Source: Amphirosellinia nigrospora
Lineage: Eukaryota > Ascomycota > Sordariomycetes > Xylariales > Xylariaceae
DNA: 64,000 bases
Assembly: GCA_004123355.1 (NCBI GenBank)
Contig: SCHM01000002.1
Span: 3,410,001 to 3,474,000, forward strand
Direction: 5' to 3'
The notes under the pieces are model-generated. The model did no database searches. It was not told the origin of the DNA and saw only the letters and a list, made by a program, of their open reading frames with translations. Shown piece after piece: positions 36,721-47,581 of the stretch; the first letter of the stretch is position 1, and every line of letters starts with the position of its first letter. A program made the position numbers and the translations under genes.

Positions 36721-38463
36721 AAAAATCTTAATAAAAAATATTTTATAAAATATTAAAAAATTATTAAACTAATAGCTAATTTATTTTTAAAATAATATTA
36801 GCTATTTTTTTAGCTAATATTTAAGTTTAAAAAATCTTTAGTTTTATATAATATTTAAAAATATAAATTAATATATTTATTTTTTAAAACTTATAAAAAC
36901 GTTTTTTTTAATTTTAATATTTTTTTATTAAAATTTTAGTTTAATTTTATAGCTATTATAAACTAAAATTTTACTATTATGTTTTTTATTATTAATTTTT
37001 TATTAAAATTATAAAGTTTATTATTAATAAAATAAATTTTAATATTATTTTTAATTTAATAAAAGCTTTCGATTTATTAAAAGCGCTTTTAAAAAAAAAA
37101 TATTTAAAATATTATATATTTGTTTATTAATAATATTTTCGGAAGCTTTTTAAAAATCTTTTAGTTTATTATATAAAATATTTAAAGCAAATAATTTTTT
37201 AGCTTAAATAAAATAGCTAATTATTAATTTTATATATTTTAAATCGTTATTTTTTTTTAAAGTTATTATTTATTTTTTAATAACTTAAATAATAAAAGCG
37301 TAATATTTATAATATTTTTTTATTTTTACTATTTTATAAACTTTAAAATTATATTATTAGCGCTATAATTAAATTTAAAATAACTTTTAGCTAATATAAA
37401 CTATTTTTTAGTTATTTACGGCCTATAGCGTATAGATTTTTTATTTTTAAAAATAAAAAAATTTTTTATTTTAAGCTATTTTTATAAATAGCCGGTTTAG
37501 CGCTTATAAAATTATACTAAATAAATTAATTAATGCTTAAAAAAAAGCTTTAAAAATTAAATATATAATTATTACGTTTTTTATTTTAAAAAACCTAGCG
37601 TATATTTTTTTTTATTTATAAAACAATATTAATTTTTTTATATATTTATATTTTTTATAAAAAAATATTTCGCTAGTTTAATATTAATTTTTGTTTTTTT
37701 TCGAAAAATATATATATATTTTAATATAAAATTATAAGTTTAACTAAACTTTATATTTATTAAAAAATATTTTTAAAACAAACTATATTGTTTTTTTTTT
37801 TGCTATAGCTTATAATATAATAAATTTAATAAAAAAATTTTTATAAAGCTAAAACGTTATACGATTAATAAATAATAGCTAATAATTTAAGCGTTATTAT
37901 TATTAATTATTTATTAAAAAAAATATATAATTATTAAAAAAACAAATTAATAAACGCTTTTTTTTTTTAATAAAATATAAAGCTTAAACGATAAATATCG
38001 TAATAGCTATAAAAAAACGCGCCGTATTTAACTATTTTAACGTTAATATATACTATTTTTAACTATATAAAAACCTACTTTTATAAAACTACGTTAAAAT
38101 AAAAAAATTATATAATATTTTAAATTTCGATAAAAAAACTAGCTAAACGTCCGAACGTTTAACTATAAATAATTATTAATATTATACTAATAAAAATTAA
38201 TAATAATATATATTATTAGGCGGACTATTTATTTAAAGCACCGTTTTTATAATAAATATTACGTACGAATATAATTATTTCGTTTTATTACTTTTATTCC
38301 GGAGTAAATAATAAGCTGCGGTTAATATAACAAGGTGCTTAGAATATAGAGTTTAATTCAGCTAATAATCTCTTTGGGGTCTCTAGGGGCTCTGGTTTCC
38401 TAATTCTGACTTCAAACTTTTAGTAAGAACAAAGAAAATGTTTAAAACATGCATATTAACTCA

Positions 38464-38523
38464 ATAGCTCTAGAAACATGTTTTTAGAGCTCTAGAAACA
38501 TGTCTTTAGAGCTGAGATCTTAC
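38464..38523. repeat. right edge repeats: AGCTCTAGAAACATG units and inverted match to left edge
   Basis: A short unit, TAGCTCTAGAAACATGTTTT, is followed by a near-copy AGCTCTAGAAACATGTCTTT, and the end of this stretch is the inverted counterpart of 16235-16260. It lies directly beside the stop codon of the neighbouring minus-strand gene. Confidence 0.5.
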
Positions 38524-40185
38524 CTAAAATGGCAAATTATGCCTCCGGGAGCTTAAGAACGGGGGCCGGCTTCTCCAGGATGGCAGAGCGACACTCCTCT
38601 TGAATGTAAGCAGCGGGCGCAAGCCCCGCTCCTTGAAGAATGCGCGACGGCCGGTCGCGGGCTGGTACGTGGACTCACCTTCTTCGGTGGCCGGACGCGC
38701 CGAGGCGGGGATCGAGATGCCCTTGTTGCGCCGGGCGGCGGCACCGTGACGCTCTCGTGGGACGAGGAGCGCCGGACGCGCACCGAGGACCCCGTGGGCG
38801 ACTTGAGGTCGGGATATGTTTGGACGAAGTATGCCGAGGGAGACGCCACTCCCTTGCCTGAAATTAGAGTTTCGGGCACACCGATGGCAACATCGATGGC
38901 CGTTGTACCTTTAGAGCCGGATGGGTCCCGATCCGTGGTCTTCTTCTCACGACGAGGTGACCCGGGCGTCGAAGGCGGGCTGGGGTTGGTGTGCGCGACT
39001 TAGGCTTACCCGGAGGGGGCGTTAGGATTCGTGGAACCCACTTCCCTCGAAATCGATGTATTCAATATTTGGAATGTAGAGGTCTTTCGCTACCTTCGTT
39101 AGCTTTTTCACGAGGCTACAATCGGAGACACTGTCCGCACGTCGAACGATGGGCCTTCTGTTCTTTAAAGTTCGAGGGGTTGGTTGTTGGAGCTCTGGGT
39201 TTACTTGCGGTGCCGGCCCTCGCACTAGGTGGGCGAGCTCGGGAACAAGATCGTTGCTGTTGTACTTGGGTGGTGGCGAAGGGGTGAAAATGCGTACACC
39301 GCCTACGCCCTGTTCGTTGTCACTGCTTTCATAATCGTCGTCCTCATCAACTGCGAAAAGACTCAAGTCAGTGGGTAGCGGTTTGTCCTTCTTGGGAATG
39401 AACAACGGGCCGGCCGTTGCGAGTCATCACTTACCTCCGAGAAGAAGTCTCCTGGCGGCAATGCAAACGCAACACCTACATTGTCTAATGTGCTGCCCTG
39501 GCTTGGAGTACTTTCTGGCTCGGACTGAGACTTTGCGGAAAGGGGGTGCCTTCACGGCTAATTGGATATGGTAGTTGACTTATTTGAGCTGGTCGCTGAG
39601 AGTTTTGACGGAGTGTTCGAAGACCCCCCGAGCCGCTTGTTGGATTACTTGATTTTGCTGTGGACGAAGTGGTCGGACGCCTCCTCGAGCTGGTTGTGGG
39701 TTTGCACGAGCTCGTGGTTCGCTTACTTGAACTGTCCGCCGCTCCTCTATGCTAGTCATTATGGAACGCGAGGCGACCGGCGCCGTGCTTCTTTGTGTAG
39801 GCTGTTGCATAGGTTGGTTGACTTGATAGGGTTGCCCTTGTCCCCGTTTGGCCTCTGCCCCTGAAGACTGGCGATCGAGAAGAACATTACGCGGAACGGT
39901 ACGGGGATCTACGGCCGTCCCCAACCAACCTTTTTTCGCCTTATACTCGAGGAAATAATCGACGAACTTCTTGTAGTGGTGCTTGCCGTATTTTCTGCGG
40001 AAGTAGTCATTGCAATCTCGACAGACTCGCTCTAAATCATATCTTCTCACGTGTGGGCGACACTTAGGAAAACAGCAAGCGAAACAAGATCTTTCTTCTC
40101 GCAACTGGTAAAGCAAACAGAGCTCTGTAAACCGCTCTTTATGCGCACACGAACAAAGATATGTGATTCTTCGACAACCACACAT
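38524..40185 (-). CDS. Cys-rich hypothetical protein, frameshifted in this sequence
   Basis: Function unknown. The ATG at 40185 opens a Cys-rich N-terminus with 12 Cys within 58 residues (MCGCRRITYLCSCAHKER, then SCFACCFPKC and VCRDCNDYF). This could bind zinc, although I recognise no named finger. A basic/aromatic stretch (YFRRKYGKHHYKKFVDYF) and a long Pro/Gln/Arg-rich, probably disordered region follow. Coding character continues to a TAG at 38524 through several frame changes: near 39580 (a TAA interrupts), 39535, 39410, 39030, 38955 and 38752. Each fits one lost base. Pieces include ESTPSQGSTLDNVGVAFALP, PTDLSLFAVDEDDDYESSDN and YIPNIEYIDFEGSGFHES. Whether all pieces form one protein is inferred from continuity. 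The 3' end is almost at the edge of the A+T block. Confidence 0.6.
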
Positions 40186-40961
40186 CGTGTCTAGATGGTG
40201 GATTCGCTAGCAATTTACTTTGCGTCTCTCTCTCTCCGGGGTGGTCGATCTATTCGTTGGTAAGATCGTTTTACGTTGATGATAGTAATGCAAATTGATA
40301 GCTTAGTGGTTGGAAGGGGCGGGATAAACAAGTTATGTATGCCATGTATTAGACTATGTCATTGTTCGGGGTGGACAAAAGGTATTGACAGGCTCTTGTT
40401 TCTACCTCTTCACTACAGAAACACATGCCTTCTCTCGCACACGACCCTGGTACCAATTGAATCCTTTGACTACGATGCTATGACCCTATTGATAGCCTTG
40501 ACCGATTCTTTGCTATGGAGTAACAATGTCATTGTGTTTGGTTGAAGCCAGAGTGCTATGGCTAAAGAGAAGCAACGGTCGCTTGGGCACGTTGAGATGG
40601 GCAACACAAGAATCGACAGGCAGGTACCTAATTCACCTAGGTAGGCAATGTTGATGCGCGGGAATGGCACTGCGCGCCAGCGGGTTGTGAAACCCTATGA
40701 ATCATGTTGAGCAGGCCAAGTACTTTAGAGGTTGGTTGACCGGTTGAGTCACTCGGTACATGCAGCATGACTAAGTAAAAAACGCGGCCCCACCAAAAGT
40801 TATAGTGCTTTTTTAGACGTCATAAGGACCCAGACGCGCCAGAAAGTACCTAACCAAACATTCTATACATCAGCTCAAACAACACAGAAGCGCAACTAAC
40901 AGCTTTCCACAACGAATACCCGACGCAGTCGGAAGTCTTGTTGGTTTAGGGCCAGAAGGCA
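40186..40961. promoter_or_regulatory. divergent promoter region between the Cys-rich gene and VMS1
   Basis: About 780 bp separate two diverging genes, so it should contain both promoters. A TACCTAATTCACCTAGGTA-like palindromic stretch lies near 40623-40645. I see no clear TATA box or recognisable operator. Confidence 0.5.
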
Positions 40962-43031
40962 ATGGCACCTGCTATGGACAAGAAAACCGAAGACCTCTTA
41001 AAGAGGCCTCTATGGTACTTACCTATTTACTTATTTATTTACTGGCGACAGCGCTAATCATCAACCCCGCCATCGCAGTCTACGATCTGCCCCACGAAGT
41101 TCTCGCGACCCTCACCCTTCGAGCAGATGCTGACGACCATTCCCACAACTTGGAGGCGAGCCCCGTAGTTCCCTCTACATCACCGTCCCAGGATGCGTCG
41201 CGAAACACACTCACCGAGAATCTTGTCGGGTCCCAAGCATGCTCGCTCTGCGGCTTGTCATTCGCGAGCGTCGAAGATCAGCGAAGTCACCAAAAGTCCG
41301 ACTGGCACCACTATAACCTGAAGCAGAGACTACGGGGTAACCAACCTGTGTCCGAACCCGAATTCGAAAAGCTAGTCGGTGATCTGGACGAGAGTCTATC
41401 GGGCTCCGAGTCATCCGAATCCGACGACGACGAAGATGACCGCGGCAGCAGGGAGACCGTCTTGACTGCCTTGCTCAAGAAACAGGCCACGTTAGTAGAC
41501 AGGAATGCTCGGCCAGACAACGAGAAACCCGGCGCCGACGAGGAAGACCACGACCTCGAGAAGAGGAGGCAACGGGGCGGCGGCAATCCACCCTTATTAT
41601 GGTTCAGTTCGCCACTTTTGCCGACGAACAACTACTTTGGCATCTACCGAACCATATTCTCGCCCGAAGAACTGAAAGACGAAGCCAACATGACCCAAAC
41701 TATCAGGAGGAAACAGCTGGAGCCCGTGTCGATACCTAAGCCTAAGGCTGATGGGAGTCTCGTGCCCGAATCGTACAAAGGGCCACACTTCTTCCTGTGC
41801 ATGATCGGTGGCGGCCACTTTGCAGCCATGGTGGTGTCGCTCGCGCCGCGGCAGACAAAACACGGCTCCGTTGGGCCCATGAATAGGGAGGCGACCGTCC
41901 TAGCACATAAGACCTTTCATCGGTATACTACAAGGAGAAAACAGGGTGGTTCACAGTCGGCAAACGACAACGCCAAGGGGAATGCTCACTCCGCTGGTTC
42001 CAGCATTCGTCGCTACAACGAACAAGCCCTTACAGATGAGGTACGTCTTCTCCTGCAAGACTGGAAAGGCCTCCTCGATACGTCCGAGCTGCTCTTTATT
42101 CGCGCGACGGGCGCAACAAACCGGAGGACACTTTTTGGCCCTATGAAGGCCAGGTTCTACGGGCCAACGATCCACGAATACGGGGGTTCCCATTCAGCAC
42201 GCGGCGAGCTACCCAGAACGAACTGATGCGCTCCTTCATCGAGCTTACTCGGCTCAAAGTGAGAGAGATCGACCCCGCACAAACAACGAAGCCGGCGCAG
42301 GAGTCCGCAGCAAAGACAGCCCCGGCGAAACCTAGCAAGCCTGCTGCCCGAAAACTGACCGAGGAAGAAGAGACGGCACAGTTACACACATCACAACTCC
42401 AAGCCTTTATTCGGCGCTCAAAGTTACCCGCCCTCCTCTCTTACCTGAAGAGTAATGATCTACAACCAAATTTCCACTTCCAACCTGCCGACTCGCAGCA
42501 GAACCATCATGCACCCACGCCGCTCCACCTAGCAGCAAGCCAGAACTCGGCGCCGCTCGTCTCGGGTCTCTTGCTCAAAGCAGGTGTAGACCCAACGCTG
42601 CAAAGCCATGAAGGCAAGACGCCGTTCGACCTCGCCGGCGACCGCGCGACGCGGGATGCATTTCGGGTGGCGCGCGACGAGTTGGGTGAGTCGGCGTGGG
42701 ATTGGGACGCTGCGCGCGTCCCGCAGCCCTGAAGCGCGCGGACGCTGAGCGGCGCGACGAGCGCGAACGTGCCGAGGCCGAACGCAAGGAGTCCGAGCGT
42801 CGCGCCGCAGAGGAGATCCGGCTGCGCCGTGAAGGCCCTAAAGTGGGAGACGCGAAGGTTGGAAAGGGTCGGAGTATGCTAGACGCAGGTATACCGCGCT
42901 CCGCGCAGGACCACCGCGAGCAAGAGGCGCGCGGCCTCACACCCGAACAGCGCATGAAGCTAGATCGCGAGCGCAGGGCGCGCGCGGCTGAGGAGCGGTT
43001 TAGGAGGATGCAGCAAAGCGCTGGCGGCTAA
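40962..43031 (+). CDS. VMS1: VMS1/ANKZF1 peptidyl-tRNA release factor (VLRF1 family), frameshifted in this sequence
   Basis: Vms1/ANKZF1 cleaves the tRNA on 60S-stalled nascent chains, counteracting Rqc2 tailing and protecting mitochondria, and binds Cdc48/p97. A short exon from 40962 (MAPAMDKKTEDLLKRPL) leads to an intron at 41015-41078 and then VYDLPHEVLATLTLR. The splice junction is one base out of frame, so an indel or a different donor is likely. Domains in order: a C2H2 finger (CSLCGLSFASVEDQRSH, then H); the VLRF1 core (GGGHFAAMVV, then HKTFHRYTTRRKQGGSQSAN, which includes the GSQ motif with the catalytic Gln); an ankyrin unit (TPLHLAASQNSAPLVSGLLL); a charged coil; and a C-terminal VIM motif fitting R-x5-AA-xx-R (RERRARAAEER). 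One-base losses fall near 42140 and 42722. Full length is otherwise preserved. Confidence 0.93.
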
Positions 43032-46000
43032 ATGTTGGGGTTTAGCGGGTTACGACGTAGTAGTGTCGGGAAGCAATGGCGTTTTAGGGACTACCTGTAA
43101 TTACGGATTACTCGTGTATGTAGATTCATCCGACCATCCATCTATCTACGCTACGCTGCATATAGTCGGGCGAAATGATAGGAATAGAAACTAGGCCCCG
43201 AGCTTTTGTCCGGTATGAAAGATGTACGGCCACGATTGTGGTGATAATCTTCATCGCCTTTTCCCTCTTACCGCCAGACGGGGACGATCTTCACGTCTAT
43301 TTTTTTTAGCGCCCGCCTTCCCCACGATGAATGTACGTACAACCTTGTATGGTACGGCGCTTAATACCTACAGTAGTCTCGGGTGTGGGACTGCGTCTTT
43401 GGGCGCTTATGAGCGATTAGTAGTGCGTCCTGTGATGTAATTGCGGAATGAACGCATTTTTGGGGCTGAGGTGAATTGAATAAAGTGATGTCTTTGTGCT
43501 TTGTTGGGGGTCTTGGCTAGCTTGATTACTTACTTTTGGTGATGTGTGGGATGTTGGGCGTGTATTGGTAGGTATGATCTTAGAGTCGTAGGTAGCATCT
43601 AACCTGGAGATTAAGGGAGCGTGGCATCGTTCATGCGCGGAGGCTGAGTCCTGACGAGGGCTTTGTTGTCGCGGATTTAAGGGATAGTATATATAGTACA
43701 CATGTAGAGTTGTATGAGCCATGAAAAGAATTGAGTGGTGCACTGACCTGTAATCTTTCAAATGTCGGTCGCTGTTGTGATACAGTTAGGTTATGGCGTA
43801 TGGCCGGGTCAAATCGTTCAGTGAGAGATCTTCGTGTAATAACACCCGTTTCGTGCGACGTATTGCGAGATGTCTAAGTATCCATCAAAATCCCGGTGTC
43901 GCACGTGCTTTGAGGTTCAAAGGTGGATTAAACTAAACTTCCGGGATGTTTGTCCTTCCCGCAGCGGATCGATCATCTCGTCCTCCTTGGGACAGGATTC
44001 TCGTGATCAGATGAATTGGATTAAGAATTGATCCGGATCATCATATCTATCCAGTTATTCTGACTATGTTTTCGGGGTTTCTCATTTTATGTCTTAGCCT
44101 CCACCGACGGTGTTTCTTAACAATAGATTGAGTACGGTTGGGCGAGAACCATCTCAGAGGCGGCTTCAGGAGGTTTCAGTCAGAAAACGACCGTTTGGTA
44201 AGTCGGCAGATGGTGCCGTAGTAGAGACATCACATTAATGTTCTCTCCTTTTTCTTGAATAGAATACGAGAATAATTAATTAGACAGCATCGATAGTTTC
44301 GTCTCGCTTCGTCTCTATCACATGATGGGGAGGAAAGTTCCGGCCTTGGTCATAGTTTGTCATCGTCCGATCCGGGTACTAGTTTTGCGCAGCAAAGCTC
44401 CGTTTCTTAGACACCTACTACATTCTTATAACCTCACTCTACACTGTACGGGCTGCCTATGGGTAAACATAGTGTACTTAAACGAGCCGGGAATCAATGC
44501 AGTATATATACCTTACTAGTGCAGTAGTGCTGGAGATGGAGCATTATAGGAACAAGGTATGATGGATAGATTGAAGTGTAGGGTTCGCGGATGATCCGGA
44601 TCCTCGAAAATCTGTATCGGTGTTGACCAATTTAAGGGTGTGAAATAATACCCCTTTCTCTAAGACTGCTCGCTTGAAAGTGAGGATGTACGCTTTTGAT
44701 AGTAGCTTCACGTACAGTACTTTATGAAGTGCAGGATGCGTCTAGATGTCTAGCATCATTGAATGGGGGTGCGAATGAAAGTTACCTGAAGAGGCTTGGG
44801 CTAGTCTTACTCATCGAACTGATTGTCTATGGTAGATCTGGTGTTCTGATCTTAGGGAGAAGAACAATCTTCTATCGGAACACGGCGCAGTGGAGGCTTT
44901 GATCATTGTAGTTGTGTAAGAGCTATTAGTTCTGCTATACTAGCACGCAATATATTTCGTCTTGACCTACGCTTAAATGGCAGAAAGAACCGACCCAATG
45001 GCCTGGAAAATTACTGGTCACAATTTCCCTCTCTGAGTCGCTAGTGATTGTTGTGAGCAGACGAAGGGTTTCGCCGTACTACACCCTGGGATCGGTTCCA
45101 AGGTCGCATTTGTCCAAGGGTCGGTCTCAGGTAATGCGCAGTAGTCTCTTGGCAAAACGAGAGCTTGCTTAGATAATAATACATTCTCTGTACACTCGGA
45201 TATTAAGCGATCGAGACTAATTACCTGACATATCGAAAACTTGCTTTATATTAAGTGTTCTATGTCATAATCTCGAACGACGCGCGCTCCCTACTTGACA
45301 GTTATATCATCGTGGCTTTTAGCCCAATCCTTGACTGGGCCCGAAAGTCGTATAGTTTACAAAGACCTAACGTTAATTTAGTGCCCAGTGAAACTATGGC
45401 TTGTTGGTTATGTCGATGCTTCCCAATGGCTACGACCTGAAACAGAGCCGAACGAGTTCGGGCGACTGGACACCTCCTGTCGTAACCTAGCTAGTCTAGA
45501 CTACCAATTTGGGCAGCTGGTGCAAGGATGCCTTCGAGAGCGCCAAATCTGGCAAGGGAGATAGCTTATCATCCCTGCAACAGATCTTCAAATGCGGAAG
45601 CTAATGTCGCTGATCGGTGAAGATGCCCAAAATGGAACAACTCGCTGACGGGACTGATCGATTTCCATGATGATTTATATACCAAGCGCTTGTCATATGA
45701 CGGTGGGAAGTGATCTCATGATGTTAAGCCCATATGGCAAGAGGTCATCAGAATGGACCGTGGAGGGATTCGAATTACCTAATTATATATGTTGATTCAA
45801 AGCAGTACTATATACCACGTAGTAAACTACTAATCGCAAGCCGACGTCATATAAACATGTGGCTAAAGCTAGTAACCGGTTCAATGTACAAGGAACTACA
45901 TAATATCCCTTGCTTCTCTATACTCGAGCTACGGCGTTACTAGTAGGCCAAGACAAATTTAGAAAAGCAACGCCGAGGGCTTCACTTTCACATTACCTCG

Positions 46001-47581
46001 ACTGTTAAAACTTGTACTCTCATGGAGCTGCTGCAACCGTGCCGCCGCCTCATCATTCACCATAGGATCCAACAAGACGGCACGGTCCTTAGCCGTAAGA
46101 GTTGGTTGCAGCTGGACGCCTTCCAAACAGCACTTTTTTGTGATAAAATTTATGATTCGGCACCGCGAGATCCTACATGGCCTTTTGGAGGTTGACCCAG
46201 ACTAACGCATCGACCCCACAGACCCCAGATGTAACCGTGGCAAGCTTGGGGCGTGCCTGTTGTACCTGCATGAGGGGATTGTTGCGGTGGCTGTGCTCGT
46301 TTCGGACTGAGCAACTCACCAGTGAAACAACGAACACCTCGTATTGCTCTCTGTGGTGATGGGAGAGTTGGAAGGTGAATCGAATCGCCTAACGGCCTAA
46401 TCTGGACCCGGTCGGTTTCTGTTGGGTCTAAGATCTCTCCCACATTATCTTCATCTGCAGGGTTTTTGGGCATTTCCTGGTCTTGGGGGAAAGAAAGGTG
46501 TACTGGCCCTCCACGTAGACTAGGTATCTAGTGTAATATGAATTTGTTTCGTAAACAACTCTCAGGTACCTAATGGATCTCTTCATTTTTAGCATTCGCC
46601 AGCGGCAAAGTCCACTACACTACCTTAGTGTGAGTGCATCGCAGCGCATTTGGCGCTGTACAACCGAGCACAGAAGCGTGGACTGCCATTCATGGCCAAA
46701 TCGAACGACCGCAGGCCCTCCCATTGGTCGGAGCTACTAGCCGGGGGTCGCCATGACTGGCTGGATGGTCCAAGAGACCCGCTGAATGACCCGCTGTCAC
46801 TAAAAGCGGGTACCTAACACTGCATGCACGCCCGCCCTCAAGGATCTCCCTGATCCATTCAAGTTCATCCGTCCAGCACTGATCTGACCGCCAACGCCGA
46901 CCCCTGAAAATACAACGTCGATGCCCAGGGAGCCGCGCGCTCTAGTTAGCTCTACTCTAGCTCAGCCTCTCGGCTCTGTCATGCAACGAGGGGCTCTTTG
47001 CTGCCGGTCCATCTGGTCCAGTCGTGCCTGGTACCTATATGCTGGTACATGCTGGTACCCCACCGACCCTCCCTAGGCGTGGGAGCACTGAAGCCACGAT
47101 GCTCAGTCGCCCGTCGCCCACGGTACAGTACGACCAATGGTTCTCTGCCATGGGACAAGGGATAATGTGTAAGCAAGGGCCGACATGGAGAAACAGCCGT
47201 TCTCAACCCCGGTCTGCTGGTGCAGGGTCTCGTTCATGGTCTGACCCGCAGTCTGGCCCTCCTCAGATGAGAGGCTCGCGTGTATCCAGCATGAGATGCT
47301 ATATATGTCGCTATCCTCTTCCCAGAGTTGTGACTAGACCTCCTCATCTTCTCTAAGGCTCTTGTTTCTGTCGAGGCCCTCGTTTCCTTGGGGGTATAAT
47401 TAAACCGTTATTTTTTCTTTCATTGAAGAGGTCAAGATCATTCGCTTGCTTAACTTCGACTACATTTCTTCATACCGTCATTTCTGCTCGATATAAGACA
47501 CACATTCGCTCTTACCGAACTTGTACCGCAGACACCATCTACCAATTTTGAACTGAACAGTTCGTCTTAGTTTCATACAAC
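43032..47581. other. 4.5-kb intergenic region
   Basis: No convincing gene. Frames are short, overlapping and lack family motifs. A minus-strand frame at 46150-46473 begins with ATG and looks mildly coding (MPKNPADEDNVGEILDPTET) but soon becomes low in signal. The last 200 bp, pyrimidine-rich with several TTTC tracts, is the probable promoter and leader of the adhesin gene. Confidence 0.55.

Larger units (their letters stand above)
16261..38330. repeat. 22-kb A+T-rich, RIP-like block of decayed repeats
   Basis: The sequence is overwhelmingly A and T, with no open frame of 60 codons on either strand from 15.64 to 38.55 kb. Remaining C is mostly in GCT, CG, ACT or CC contexts; CA and TG are conspicuously scarce and TA is abundant. 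This is the expected footprint of RIP, which converts CpA to TpA in duplicated DNA. It contains tandem arrays and inverted repeats (separate entries) and a few less-altered islands (about 18.43-18.56, 25.56-25.76, 29.59-29.90 and 31.10-31.30 kb). No transposase or reverse transcriptase motif survives that I can read. Most likely a nest of RIP-mutated transposons, forming a heterochromatic AT-isochore. A centromeric origin cannot be excluded, but nothing specific supports it. Confidence 0.93.

Noticed and set aside
16261-38330. CRISPR-like or phage-like regular repeats in the A+T block.
   Set aside because: The repeats are direct tandem arrays or inverted transposon-type copies without unique spacers, in a eukaryotic genome.
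46150-46473. Minus-strand 107-codon frame beginning MPKNPADEDNVGEILDPTET.
   Set aside because: The start looks protein-like but there is no homology I recognise, no splice pattern, and the second half looks like noise.
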